This document shows positions 16,680 through 26,021 of a stretch of DNA of 64,000 nucleotides, in pieces. How positions within the stretch are numbered: the first letter of the stretch is position 1; the number at the start of each line of letters is the position of its first letter. Location of the stretch: assembly GCA_900540785.1 (NCBI GenBank), contig UQHF01000001.1:144896-208895 (forward strand). Reading direction: 5' to 3'. This stretch comes from an uncultured Blautia sp. (GTDB lineage: Bacteria > Bacillota > Clostridia > Lachnospirales > Lachnospiraceae). Position numbers and translations under genes: made by a program. The notes under the pieces are model-generated. The model was not told the origin of the DNA. It saw nothing but the letters and a program-made list of their open reading frames with translations, and did not search any database.

Positions 16680-17918
16680 TTAATCCTGGAATCTCTTTAC
16701 AAGAAGCGTGCCGTTATGTCCTCCAAATCCCAGAGAATTGCTCATTGCCACATTTACGGGAATCGCTTCGGAAGAACCGATCATATAGTTTAAATCCAGC
16801 TCCTCCTCACACTCCTCTGTACCCATTGTCTGATGAACAAAGCCGTCGAGAATGGACTTCACACATACAATAAATTCCACTCCTCCGGCTGCTCCCAGAA
16901 GATGTCCTGTCATGGATTTTGTGGAATTGATCCTCACATTTTTCGCCGCATCTCCAAGCGCCAGCTTAATGGCTCTTGTCTCAAATAAATCGTTGTGATG
17001 AGTGGAGGTTCCGTGCGCGTTAATATAATCCACTTCCTCCGGTTTTACTCCGGCTTCTTTCATTGCGTCTGTCATGGCTCTTGCAGCGCCGCTTCCATCC
17101 TCTGCCGGAGAAGTAATATGAAACGCATCAGCAGAAGCTCCGTATCCTGCCACTTCTGCAAGAATCTTCGCTCCTCTTTTCTGTGCGTGGGACAGCTCTT
17201 CCAAAACCACGATTCCGGCTCCCTCTCCCATGACAAAACCGTCTCTTTCTTTATCAAAAGGAATGGAGGCATGAAGAGGGTCTGTGCTTGTGGTAAGCGC
17301 AGTAAGACCTGTAAATCCGGCTACTGCCACAGGACAGATAGCCGCTTCTGTTCCTCCTGCGATCATCACATCTGCGTCCCCGTACTGTATGGCACGAAAG
17401 GCATCTCCAATGCAGTGGGTTCCTGTTGCGCAGGCTGTCACCACGCTGGTACACTTCCCTCTCGCTCCCACAGCAATGGAAACATTTCCTGCCGCCATAT
17501 TGGAAATCATCTTCGGTACCATAAGCGGATCTGTCCTTGACGGACCTTTTTCTTTTATTTTTTCCAGAGCAGTTTCCACCGTCTGAAGACTTCCGATTCC
17601 GGAACCGACAGACACTCCCACGCGGAAAGCGTCCTCTTTTTCCATATCAAGGCCTGCATTTTTTACTGCCTCAAGAGCCGCTGCAACTGCATATTGGGAA
17701 AACAGCTCCATTCTTCTGGCAGCTTTAAAATCCATATGCTCTTTTGGAGAAAAATCTTTTACTTCTGCCGCCAGCTTTACCTTATAATCTGTTGTGTCAA
17801 ACCGGGTAATTTCCCCGATCCCCACTTTTCCTGCCCGGATTCCTTCCCAGAATTCCTCTACATTATTTCCAATCGGCGTAACTGCTCCAAGACCAGTTAC
17901 CACAACTCTTCTTTTCAT
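16680..17918 (-). CDS. fabF: 3-oxoacyl-ACP synthase II
   Basis: FabF elongates acyl-ACP with malonyl-ACP. The 412-residue thiolase-fold protein has the Cys-His-His triad: C163 in VVTACATGTHC, His in NAHGTSTHHND and His in KSMTGHLLGAAGG. It is the only elongating condensing enzyme in the operon; no fabB is seen in the window. Confidence 0.96.
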   Translation of the reverse strand: MKRRVVVTGLGAVTPIGNNVEEFWEGIRAGKVGIGEITRFDTTDYKVKLAAEVKDFSPKEHMDFKAARRMELFSQYAVAAALEAVKNAGLDMEKEDAFRVGVSVGSGIGSLQTVETALEKIKEKGPSRTDPLMVPKMISNMAAGNVSIAVGARGKCTSVVTACATGTHCIGDAFRAIQYGDADVMIAGGTEAAICPVAVAGFTGLTALTTSTDPLHASIPFDKERDGFVMGEGAGIVVLEELSHAQKRGAKILAEVAGYGASADAFHITSPAEDGSGAARAMTDAMKEAGVKPEEVDYINAHGTSTHHNDLFETRAIKLALGDAAKNVRINSTKSMTGHLLGAAGGVEFIVCVKSILDGFVHQTMGTEECEEELDLNYMIGSSEAIPVNVAMSNSLGFGGHNGTLLVKRFQD

Positions 17919-17931
17919 TGATTTCCTCCTG

Positions 17932-18672
17932 TCACATCGCCATTCCGCCGTCTACACAGAGAACCTGACCTGTAATATAACCGGCTCCCTCAGATGCGAG
18001 AAAGGAAACTGCCTTTGCCACATCTTCCGGATTTCCAAACTCTTTCATTGGAATTTCTTCTTTAATACTGTTCTTTATGTTTTCGGAAAGAGCGTCCGTC
18101 ATATCTGTTTTAATAAATCCCGGAGCAATGGCATTTACGGTAATTCCTCTTGATGCCAGCTCTTTTGCCGCTGATTTTGTAAGGCCGATAATACCGGCTT
18201 TTGATGCTGCGTAATTCGCCTGCCCTGCGTTTCCTCTCACTCCCACAACAGACGCCAGATTGATGATGCGTCCGCTTCTCTGGCGCAGCATCTGTCTTGC
18301 CACATGGCGGATCCCATAAAAGCAGCCTTTTAAATTTACATCAATGACTCTGGAAAAATCTTCCTCACTCATTCCCATAAGAAGGCCGTCTCTTGTGATC
18401 CCCGCATTGTTTACAAGAATGTCAATCCGTCCGTATTTCTTTATAATTTCCTTAAAAAAAGTCTCTCCTGCGGCAAAATCAGAGATGTCGCACTGGCAGG
18501 TACAGGCTTCTCCACCAAGAGCTTCTATCTCTTCTTTTACCTCTTCCGCCTTCTCTTTTGAACCATTATAATTCACTACGACAAATGCACCTGTTTTTGC
18601 AAGTTCAATGGCAATGGCTCGTCCGATTCCTCTTGATGCGCCTGTTACCACGGCAACCTTTTTATCTGTCAT
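17932..18672 (-). CDS. fabG: 3-oxoacyl-ACP reductase
   Basis: FabG reduces 3-oxoacyl-ACP with NADPH. The 246-residue short-chain dehydrogenase has TGASRGIGRAIA for cofactor binding, NNAGITRD, and the catalytic Ser-Tyr-Lys set in NLASVVGVRGN and ANYAASKAG. Its ATG overlaps the fabD stop by four bases. Confidence 0.95.
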   Translation of the reverse strand: MTDKKVAVVTGASRGIGRAIAIELAKTGAFVVVNYNGSKEKAEEVKEEIEALGGEACTCQCDISDFAAGETFFKEIIKKYGRIDILVNNAGITRDGLLMGMSEEDFSRVIDVNLKGCFYGIRHVARQMLRQRSGRIINLASVVGVRGNAGQANYAASKAGIIGLTKSAAKELASRGITVNAIAPGFIKTDMTDALSENIKNSIKEEIPMKEFGNPEDVAKAVSFLASEGAGYITGQVLCVDGGMAM

Positions 18673-19601
18673 ATGCTCTGCTCCTTTACTGCCTGAATCA
18701 CCTTTTCCATATCTTCCACCGTCTGAATGCTGTAAACAGAAACCTCTCTGTCAATCTTGCGGATAAATCCGTTCAACGTTCTTCCCGGACCAATCTCCAC
18801 AAAAGTATCCACGCCATTTAAAATCATATTTTCCACACTTTTCTGCCACCTTACAGAAGAAGAAATCTGTCTGGAAAGAAGCGGTTTTATCTCCGCTTTA
18901 TCTTGTATCAATTCCCCTGTCACATTTGTCACATAAGGAATTTTCAGAGGAGAAAACTCCTGGTTTTCCAGAATTTTTTCAAGCTCCTGCCCTGCTTTCT
19001 CTAACATGGAACTGTGAAACGGACCGCTTACATTTAAAGGAAGAACACGTTTTGCACCGTTCTCTTTCAAAAGCTCTGCCGCCTGCTCCACTCCTTCTTT
19101 TCTTCCTGTTATTACAATCTGTCCCGGACAGTTATAGTTTGCAATCTCCACTCCGTCCACAGAAGAAATAACCTTTTCTATATCTTCCGCTTTCATTCCG
19201 AGAACAGCAGCCATACTGCCTTTCCCTGCCGGAACTGCATGTTCCATCAGGATTCCTCTCTCCCGCACAGTACAGACTGCGCTTTTTAATGACATGCCCC
19301 CTGCCATCTCTATGGCACAGTATTCTCCAAGACTTAAGCCTGCCGTCACATCAGGCATAAGCCCCTTTTCTCTTACTACATGCGCCATTGCAAGACTTGT
19401 TGTTACAAGAGCAGCCTGTGTGTATTCCGTCAGATCCAGCTTCTCGTTTTCTTCAAAACAAAGTGCTTTCATATCAAGAGAAAGCCAGTCCGAGGCGTCC
19501 TCAAATATCTGTTTTGCAGTATCAAAGGCATCGTAAAAATCTTTTCCCATACCAATTTTCTGCGCGCCCTGACCCGGAAATACAAATGCAATTTTACTCA
19601 T
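18669..19601 (-). CDS. fabD: Malonyl-CoA:ACP transacylase
   Basis: FabD loads malonyl groups from CoA onto ACP. The 310-residue protein has FPGQGAQKIGMG, the nucleophile elbow GLSLGEY with S90 (Leu in place of the His of the common GHSLG, as in streptococci), and NVSGPFHSSML with the catalytic His. It overlaps fabK by eight bases and fabG by four. Confidence 0.95.
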   Translation of the reverse strand: MSKIAFVFPGQGAQKIGMGKDFYDAFDTAKQIFEDASDWLSLDMKALCFEENEKLDLTEYTQAALVTTSLAMAHVVREKGLMPDVTAGLSLGEYCAIEMAGGMSLKSAVCTVRERGILMEHAVPAGKGSMAAVLGMKAEDIEKVISSVDGVEIANYNCPGQIVITGRKEGVEQAAELLKENGAKRVLPLNVSGPFHSSMLEKAGQELEKILENQEFSPLKIPYVTNVTGELIQDKAEIKPLLSRQISSSVRWQKSVENMILNGVDTFVEIGPGRTLNGFIRKIDREVSVYSIQTVEDMEKVIQAVKEQSI

Positions 19602-20532
19602 AAAAAGCTGCTCCTTTAAAAAGATTTTCTGTCTCTTTTACAAGACTTTCTATTACTTCTTTACAGGTACATTTCTCTTTTACAAGTCCTGCACTCTGAC
19701 CTGCCATTACACTTCCTGTTTTTACATCGCCATCCACTACAGCTTTTCGTAAACCGCCCAGGGTGAGAAGCTCAAGTTTCTCAAAAGAAGCGCCTTTTTC
19801 TTCCATTTCGAGATATTGTTTTGTCATCTGATTGCGGAGGGCGCGCACAGGGTGTCCTGTACTTCTTCCGGTTACCTTTGTATCAATATCCCGTGCTTTT
19901 AATACAAGATTTTTATAGTTTTCATGTGCCCAGCACTCTTCTGTTGCAATAAATCTTGTGCCAAGCTGCACACCCTTTGCACCAAGCATGAAGGCGGCTG
20001 CCATGCCTCTTCCGTCTGCAATGCCCCCGGCTGCAATTACGGGAATACTTACCGCGTCCGCTATCTGAGGAACAAGAACCATCGTTGTGGTTTCTCCGAT
20101 GTGTCCGCCGGATTCTGTTCCTTCTGCAACAACTGCATCTGCGCCGCAGCGCTCCATTCTCTTTGCAAGAGCTACAGAAGCAACGACAGGAATTACTTTT
20201 ATTCCGGCTGCCTTCCACATTTCCATATACTTTTCGGGATTTCCGGCACCTGTTGTAACTGCCTTTACTCCCTCTTCTGCCACGACCTTCGCCACCTCGT
20301 CTGCATATGGGCTCATCAGCATAATATTTACACCAAAAGGCTTATCTGTTCTCTTTTTTACTTCCCGGATCTGCTCTCTTACCCATTCTGCAGGAGCGCT
20401 GGCTGCGCCAATCAGTCCAAGGCCTCCCGCTTCTGATACGGCTGCTGCAAGATGGTATTCCGCCACCCATGCCATACCTCCCTGGATAATGGGATATTCG
20501 ATTCCAAGTAATTCTGTTACTTCTGTTTTCAT
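19594..20532 (-). CDS. fabK: Enoyl-ACP reductase II, FMN-dependent
   Basis: FabK performs the final reduction of the elongation cycle with FMN and NAD(P)H. The 312-residue protein has the nitronate monooxygenase-like fold: YPIIQGGMAWVA, VVAEGTESGGHIGE and PVIAAGGIADGRGMAAAFMLGAKGVQLGTRF for FMN phosphate binding. FabK-dependent bacteria are known to be insensitive to inhibitors of the unrelated FabI reductase. No fabI is seen in the window. AGGAGG precedes the ATG. Confidence 0.95.
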   Translation of the reverse strand: MKTEVTELLGIEYPIIQGGMAWVAEYHLAAAVSEAGGLGLIGAASAPAEWVREQIREVKKRTDKPFGVNIMLMSPYADEVAKVVAEEGVKAVTTGAGNPEKYMEMWKAAGIKVIPVVASVALAKRMERCGADAVVAEGTESGGHIGETTTMVLVPQIADAVSIPVIAAGGIADGRGMAAAFMLGAKGVQLGTRFIATEECWAHENYKNLVLKARDIDTKVTGRSTGHPVRALRNQMTKQYLEMEEKGASFEKLELLTLGGLRKAVVDGDVKTGSVMAGQSAGLVKEKCTCKEVIESLVKETENLFKGAAFYE

Positions 20533-20546
20533 GAGCTTTCCTCCTG

Positions 20547-20771
20547 TTACTGAAGCTTCTGAATATAGCTTTCCACGTCTCCGATCGTCTGGATCTGTTC
20601 CAGATCTTCTGACGGGATTTCCACATTAAATTCTTCTTCCAAAGTCATTACCATCTCAAAAAGATCAAGAGAATCCGCTCCTAAATCCTCTTTAAAGGAT
20701 GTCTCTGCTGTCATTGTATTTACGTCTGCTCCAAGTGCTTCTGCTGTGATTTCTTTAATTCTTTCTAACAT
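20547..20771 (-). CDS. acpP: Acyl carrier protein
   Basis: ACP carries growing acyl chains on a 4'-phosphopantetheine arm. The 74-residue acidic four-helix protein has the attachment Ser34 in GADSLDLFEM. I selected the ATG of MLERIKEI because AGGAG lies seven bases upstream; two ATGs just before it fall on or next to that site. It lies between fabH and fabK. Confidence 0.96.
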   Translation of the reverse strand: MLERIKEITAEALGADVNTMTAETSFKEDLGADSLDLFEMVMTLEEEFNVEIPSEDLEQIQTIGDVESYIQKLQ

Positions 20772-20786
20772 ATCCATTCTCCTCAT

Positions 20787-21752
20787 TTACCATTTTATTA
20801 TACTTGCCCCGTAGGAAAGTCCTGCTCCGAATCCGGAAAGAACAAGATTCTCTCCCCGTCTCAAAGCACCTTTTTTATTTAACTCATCCAGCAGGATCGG
20901 GATACTTGCCGATGAGGTGTTGCCATATTTTTTCATGTTTACAGGAAACTTTTCCATACTTTCTTCCAGTCGCTTTGCTACGGAAAGAATAATCCGCTCG
21001 TTTGCCTGATGAAGAATATAAAAAGAAATATCCTCTTTTTTAAGCCCTGCTTTTTCCAGAACCTCCCGCACTGCCTCGGGAACCTTCGTCACTGCAAACT
21101 GGAAAACGGCTTTGCCGTCCATCTGCATATATGTTTCCGGCGCATTCGGAAAAGCTTCGTACTTTTTCTGGTTTCTGTCTGTGAGAGTGAGGACTCCGCC
21201 TTTTTCTCCAATGGAACGCGTCACCTGCTCATACAGCCCTTCTTTTTCTCCCTTTACTACGACAGCTCCTGCTCCATCTCCAAAGAGAATACAGGTTCCT
21301 CTGTCCTTCCAGTTGGTAAGATTGGAAAGATTCTCTGCTCCTATTACAAGGGCATTTTTATAAATCCCCTGCGCAATATATGCCTGAGCTGTATTAAGTG
21401 CAAACAGAAAACCGGTACATGCCGCGTTTAAATCAAAACAGGTGGCGTTTTTAGCGCCGATATTTTTCTGTACCTCACAGGCAACTCCCGGCATTACTCT
21501 TCCCGGTGAAATGGTTGCCACAAGAATCAGATCCATATCCTGCGCGTTTAACCCGCTGTCCAGAAGCGCTTCTCTCGCTGCCTCTGAAGCCAGATATGCT
21601 GTCGTCTCCTCTTCCTCTGCAATATGCCTCTCGCAGATTCCTGTCCGCTCCTCAATCCACTGTCCGCTTGTATCTACAAGCTCTTCCAGTTTCTCATTTG
21701 TCCACACAGTCCGCGGAAGACAGGAACCTGTTCCGCAAATTCTTCCTATCAT
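20787..21752 (-). CDS. fabH: 3-oxoacyl-ACP synthase III
   Basis: FabH starts fatty acid synthesis by condensing an acyl-CoA primer with malonyl-ACP. The 321-residue protein has the Cys-His-Asn triad: C112 in LNAACTGFLFAL, His in YILHQANERI and Asn in YGNTSSASIP. It is the first gene of the operon, with AAAGGCGGG upstream of the ATG and a promoter and FabT-like operator 30-70 bases ahead. Confidence 0.96.
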   Translation of the reverse strand: MIGRICGTGSCLPRTVWTNEKLEELVDTSGQWIEERTGICERHIAEEEETTAYLASEAAREALLDSGLNAQDMDLILVATISPGRVMPGVACEVQKNIGAKNATCFDLNAACTGFLFALNTAQAYIAQGIYKNALVIGAENLSNLTNWKDRGTCILFGDGAGAVVVKGEKEGLYEQVTRSIGEKGGVLTLTDRNQKKYEAFPNAPETYMQMDGKAVFQFAVTKVPEAVREVLEKAGLKKEDISFYILHQANERIILSVAKRLEESMEKFPVNMKKYGNTSSASIPILLDELNKKGALRRGENLVLSGFGAGLSYGASIIKW

Positions 21753-21783
21753 AATTCCCGCCTTTATTTTTGTTTTAAAATAT

Positions 21784-21796
21784 TTTGACTATCAAA
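21784..21796 (-). promoter_or_regulatory. FabT-like operator of the fab operon
   Basis: TTTGA-CTA-TCAAA is a perfect inverted repeat with a 3-base centre, and the symmetry extends outward to about 21780-21800 with one break. It matches the FabT consensus known from streptococci (TTTGA-N3-TCAAA). It overlaps the last base of the -10 box and covers the expected transcription start near 21789, so a bound repressor would block initiation. Confidence 0.85.
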
Positions 21797-21823
21797 GTAT
21801 ATCATATTCAAAATATTTGTCAA
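21796..21823 (-). promoter_or_regulatory. Promoter of the fatty acid synthesis operon
   Basis: On the minus strand, TTGACA (21818-21823) and TATACT (21796-21801) are 16 bases apart, with a TG one base before the -10 (extended -10). This close-to-consensus promoter reads into fabH and is probably strong when not repressed. Confidence 0.8.
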
Positions 21824-21840
21824 GAGTAATATTTACACGG

Positions 21841-21883
21841 AAAAAAGCCGCCCGGCAGACAGTTTTTCTGTCCGCCGGACGGC
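21841..21883 (-). terminator. Terminator of the beta-galactosidase gene
   Basis: GC-rich arms (21847-21862 and 21868-21883, 16 bases each with few mismatches) enclose a 5-base loop. A T6 run follows on the minus strand. It separates the beta-galactosidase gene from the fab promoter. Confidence 0.88.
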
Positions 21884-21906
21884 TCCGTTTCTGATTTTAT
21901 AAAATT

Positions 21907-24900
21907 TTATTCAGGCATTACTACTTTAGATTCTGCCATAGAAGCATCTACATCACTTGTGGAAATCGGTTTCAGTGTGTAAGTATACTCATATGTTTCG
22001 CCTGCCGGAATCTGATACTGCTCAAGCGGCATAGCTCCCCAGGAGTTATCTCCTCCAAGACCCATCTGCTTATGGTTTAGTCTCCAGATCACGCGGTCGC
22101 TTTCCGGAAGCATATAAGAATGAAGATTATTTGTCAGTTCTTCCGGTGTATAAGCAAGTGCGTTAAATTCGATCGGTTCGGAGGATTTTGCAAGAAGTCC
22201 GATACCGTCATCATTTGTCATACTTACCCATCTTACATCTGTACGGTTTCCTGTTTCCTGCGGTTTAATATAATCCACAAAGAAGTCTTCTACTGTACTC
22301 TGATATAAGCCAATGTTATAACCTGTTTTTCTGTCAATGTAGTTTTCTTCCGGTCCTCTTCCGTACCATGTTACATTGTGGAACTCTTTTGGAAGAACAA
22401 GCATATTTCCAACCTCAGGAATCATTGGAAGGTCTGCGCTTCCCGGTTTCAGCGTACTTGTGATCTCCACATCACCTGTACCGTAGACAGTGTAAACCTG
22501 CTGCCAGTCGGATTCCACGCTTGTCGGAAGTTTTGCATTTACTGTAAATACAACCTTGTTTTCACTTTCTGTATCTACTGTTACTTCTTTGATCACTCTG
22601 TCGCTTCCCGCGTATCTCCAGTCAGCCAGAACATTTGCAGAGTAATATCCAAGATCACTGTCTGTAGGCGCTCTCCAGAAGTTTGGAGTCGGTCCGTTTT
22701 CCAGAAGCTCTACGCCCTGGTATGTGAAGGAATCAATCGTTCCTTTTTTCTTGTTAAAGCTCAGTTCAAAGCCATCACCTTTTACAAGCGATGTTTCTTC
22801 GCTGTCTTCTACAGAAAGAGCAGGAATAGACGCCTCATCTACAGGCTCAACAGCCGGAACTTCATAGAGAAGCGCAAGCTGTTCTTTTGCTACTTCATGA
22901 CCTGCTTCTGCCCAGGAAGTATTCTCTTTCAGAGTAAAGCTGATATTTACAAAATACTCGGAACCTGCTTTTAATTCAGGCTGTGTAAACGGAATATTCA
23001 GGACACCCTCTGTAAGAGGTGCAATATTCAGCTCTTCATCTGTAAATTCACCGCTCTGGATTGGTTTGCCATCTTCGATCAGTTCCCATGTTCCCTTAAA
23101 TGCGTTCAGGTTTGTGAAAAGATATTTGTTTTTAATCTTCACTTTTCCGTTTCGCACATCTTCGTTTTCCATTCCGATGTTCTGATACAGCTTTTTCACT
23201 TCTACAAGCTCAGGCTGCACGGTTCTGTCAGCAGATACAAGTCCGTTTGCGCAGAAGTTTTTGTTGTTCGGATTTCCTTCCGGAATGTCTTCCCAGTCAC
23301 CGCCGAAGCTGTTGTACTGTTCTCTTGCGTATGTCTTATCTGTTGTTTCTTCAAAATCAAGCCATACAACTGTGTTGTCATCCGCTTCTCTTTCCGCATT
23401 TTTTAATTCTTCAGCGGAAAGTGCAGTTTTGTAAATACGAACATTGTCGATCAGACCTTTAAAGTTTGCCGGAACATTTGGATTCTGTGCATCATATGTG
23501 ACATCTGCACCGATTCCCACGGCATTTCCGCCGCCTGCAATACCGGTTGTATCTTCTACAGAAGCCACTTCTTCGTCGTCAATGTAAAGCTTCAGAGTAG
23601 TTCCGTCATATGTACCGGCTACATGATGCCAGTTATCTGCCCAGTTTTCCGGTGTTGGAACAGATGCAGATACTTTTTCATAAACTCCGTTCTCATCATC
23701 CCAGTTCTGGTTGTAGATATAGCACTCAATATAATCGTCTGTCTTTTCTCCTGTCTCTTCATCGAATACAACTTTTCTCTGAAGACCGTAGGATTCTGTA
23801 CACATCCACTCATCATTTCCCTTTGTGATGATCGGAGATGTCTCTTCTGATGCTTCCGGTTTTACCCATGCTTCCAGAGTAAATGCGTCATTTCCTCTGA
23901 AGTTCAGCGCCTTGTCGTTGTAGCACTGTGCATATCCGTCCATCGCCTTTCCGTCCTTGCCCTCTTCAGACAATTCCCCTTTCAGGCGTACTTCGATATT
24001 TCTTCCGTTGTTTGTCAGGATTTTATCTGTTGGTGTATCCATATAAATAGTCTGATCTACCCAGTCCCAGATAAATCCGCCCTGAAGGTTCGGGTATTTT
24101 TCATAAACATCCCAGTATTCTTTCAGGTTTCCGATACCATTGCCCATTGCGTGAGCATATTCACACTGGAAAGCCGGTTTTGTTCCGTAATTTCCCCACC
24201 ATACAAGAGGATTGGAGTATTTATCCATTTCATCCGGTTTATCTACACGGCGGTACATTCTGGACCATACGTCAACTTCCGGAATATCTCTGTGTCCCTC
24301 ATAATGAACAAGTCTTGTTGGATCCAGTTCTTTACAGAGTTTTCCGAGTTCTGCCCAGGTGTCTCCGTCATAAGATTCATTTCCAAGCGACCACAGAAGA
24401 ATAGACGGGTGAACCTTGCTTCTCTCTATGGTACTTGTCATGCGGTCTTTGCAGGCAAGAATCCATTCCGGATCGCTCTGCGGAATATAATCGTTCACAC
24501 CATGAGACTCAATATTTGCCTCGTCGATCATGTAAAGACCATACTCATCGCACAGCTCATACCATCTCGCGTCATTTGGATAATGAGAGTTGCGGACTGC
24601 ATTGATATTATTCTGTTTCATCAGTTTAATATCCTCGATCATGCTCTCTTCTGTCACATGACGTCCTGTCTCTCCTGATGTTTCATGGCGATTTACGCCT
24701 TTGAACATGATCGGCTGTCCGTTAATGGTAATCTGAGATTCTGTTGTTCCCTTGTTGATAATTTCTACTTCACGGAAACCAACATTACAGCCTGCCGTCT
24801 CCACGATATTGCCTTCTGCATCTTTCAGAGAAAGAACAAGCTGATACAGGTTCGGCGCCTCTGCTGACCATTTTTTCGGCGCTTCCACATCAACTGCAGT

Positions 24901-25977
24901 CTGTACAACAGCCTGATTTCCATCGAATTTCACTTCCATCGGCTGTGTAAACATTTCGTTTCCTTCCGCGTCAAAAAGTGTGGCGTCTACTGTGTACCCT
25001 TCTGCATTTCCTTCTTCACTGTAACGGCGAAGAGTTGTCTCTACATTCAGGACTGCATTGTTATATTCTTCATCCAGATCCGTGGTGTAGTTAAAGTCAA
25101 AGATAGAAGCATTTTTATCTTTGCAGAATAAAAATACATCTCTGAAAATACCGCTTAACCGGATAAAATCCTGGTCTTCCAGATAGCTGCCGTCAGACCA
25201 GCGATATACCTGTACAGAAATATTATTCTGTTCTCCAGGAGCATTCAAATATGGGCTGATGTCAAATTCCGCAGGCGTATAGCTGTCTTCACTGTAACCT
25301 ACATACTGCCCGTTCACCCACAGATAAAAAGCAGATTCCACACCCTGGAAAGATACAAAAATTTCTTTTCCGTCCCATTCCGCAGGCGTTGTAAAGTCTC
25401 TTCTGTAGGAGCCTACCGGGTTGTATTTTACAGGTGCAACCCCAAGCTCCGGTGTCTCTACCCCTTCCCACGGAAGTCTTGTATCTGTATATTTCGGGTG
25501 ATCATATCCTTCGGTCTGCCAGTTGGACGGAACCGTAATGTCGTCCCATCCGCTTACATCATAATCGTTTTTATAGAACTCTGTGTTTCTTCCTTCCGGA
25601 TTATCTGCAAGCTCAAATTTCCATTCTCCGTTTAAAAGCTGATAAGAAGGTGACTTTTCTTTGTCACGCACTCTTGCATCTTCTACATTTCCAAAAGATA
25701 CAAAGCTTGTATGTGCATCTTCACGGTTTACCTGGAATGTGGCTCTCTGGTCATACCACTCTTCACCTGCAAACTGGCTTCCATCTACTTCTTTATTTTC
25801 CGGAGCTTCTCCCTCGGAAACTCCTGCTGCTCCAGAACCATCTTTTGTAGCTTCTGTTGCAACTCCTGCTGCTCCGGAACCATCCTTCGTGGCTTCTGCC
25901 GCATAGGCAACCACACCTGATGATGCCATAGTAACTGCCAGTGCAACTCCTATACCCTTTTTATAAAACTTTTTCAT
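21907..25977 (-). CDS. Secreted GH2 beta-galactosidase with inserted LamG-like domain
   Basis: The 1356-residue enzyme probably cleaves terminal beta-galactosides outside the cell. A signal peptide (1-27, ending VVAYAA) is followed by two 14-residue repeats (28-55), a galactose-binding-like domain (about 90-290), an Ig-like domain and a TIM barrel from about 410. The acid/base is E534 (SLGNE) and the nucleophile E606 (FQCEYAHAMGNG). At about 650-880 a LamG/concanavalin-like domain (FTLEAWVKP, WHHVAGTYDGTTLKLYIDDEE, GLIDNVRIYKTALS) interrupts the barrel's C-terminal side; GH2 sequence then resumes. The C-terminal bgaN-like domain follows. No LPXTG or SLH anchor is seen, so it may be released. 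Confidence 0.92.
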   Translation of the reverse strand: MKKFYKKGIGVALAVTMASSGVVAYAAEATKDGSGAAGVATEATKDGSGAAGVSEGEAPENKEVDGSQFAGEEWYDQRATFQVNREDAHTSFVSFGNVEDARVRDKEKSPSYQLLNGEWKFELADNPEGRNTEFYKNDYDVSGWDDITVPSNWQTEGYDHPKYTDTRLPWEGVETPELGVAPVKYNPVGSYRRDFTTPAEWDGKEIFVSFQGVESAFYLWVNGQYVGYSEDSYTPAEFDISPYLNAPGEQNNISVQVYRWSDGSYLEDQDFIRLSGIFRDVFLFCKDKNASIFDFNYTTDLDEEYNNAVLNVETTLRRYSEEGNAEGYTVDATLFDAEGNEMFTQPMEVKFDGNQAVVQTAVDVEAPKKWSAEAPNLYQLVLSLKDAEGNIVETAGCNVGFREVEIINKGTTESQITINGQPIMFKGVNRHETSGETGRHVTEESMIEDIKLMKQNNINAVRNSHYPNDARWYELCDEYGLYMIDEANIESHGVNDYIPQSDPEWILACKDRMTSTIERSKVHPSILLWSLGNESYDGDTWAELGKLCKELDPTRLVHYEGHRDIPEVDVWSRMYRRVDKPDEMDKYSNPLVWWGNYGTKPAFQCEYAHAMGNGIGNLKEYWDVYEKYPNLQGGFIWDWVDQTIYMDTPTDKILTNNGRNIEVRLKGELSEEGKDGKAMDGYAQCYNDKALNFRGNDAFTLEAWVKPEASEETSPIITKGNDEWMCTESYGLQRKVVFDEETGEKTDDYIECYIYNQNWDDENGVYEKVSASVPTPENWADNWHHVAGTYDGTTLKLYIDDEEVASVEDTTGIAGGGNAVGIGADVTYDAQNPNVPANFKGLIDNVRIYKTALSAEELKNAEREADDNTVVWLDFEETTDKTYAREQYNSFGGDWEDIPEGNPNNKNFCANGLVSADRTVQPELVEVKKLYQNIGMENEDVRNGKVKIKNKYLFTNLNAFKGTWELIEDGKPIQSGEFTDEELNIAPLTEGVLNIPFTQPELKAGSEYFVNISFTLKENTSWAEAGHEVAKEQLALLYEVPAVEPVDEASIPALSVEDSEETSLVKGDGFELSFNKKKGTIDSFTYQGVELLENGPTPNFWRAPTDSDLGYYSANVLADWRYAGSDRVIKEVTVDTESENKVVFTVNAKLPTSVESDWQQVYTVYGTGDVEITSTLKPGSADLPMIPEVGNMLVLPKEFHNVTWYGRGPEENYIDRKTGYNIGLYQSTVEDFFVDYIKPQETGNRTDVRWVSMTNDDGIGLLAKSSEPIEFNALAYTPEELTNNLHSYMLPESDRVIWRLNHKQMGLGGDNSWGAMPLEQYQIPAGETYEYTYTLKPISTSDVDASMAESKVVMPE
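25820..25903 (-). repeat. Two tandem 42-base repeats in the beta-galactosidase linker
   Basis: Copies at 25820-25861 and 25862-25903 encode EATKDGSGAAGV plus two variable residues each. They differ by only a few mostly silent bases, which points to a fairly recent duplication. The encoded stretch is a flexible spacer right after the signal peptide. Confidence 0.85.
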
Positions 25978-26021
25978 TCAATCCTCCATCTCAGGCTCTG
26001 TACAATCATCTGCCTGACCAA
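25974..26021 (-). CDS. Possible 15-codon leader ORF before the beta-galactosidase
   Basis: A TTG start at 26021 has AAAGGAGG eight bases upstream. The reading frame stops with TGA overlapping the ATG of the beta-galactosidase (ATGA). The main gene also has its own GGAGG. Translational coupling through a short leader is possible. The only evidence is the well-placed second ribosome binding site, so this is tentative. Confidence 0.25.
   Translation of the reverse strand: MVRQMIVQSLRWRIE

Noticed and set aside
21907..25977. Several plus-strand frames of 60-200 codons within the beta-galactosidase
   Set aside because: They are antisense shadows of a well-supported gene, with Cys/His/Phe-rich composition typical of reverse frames.
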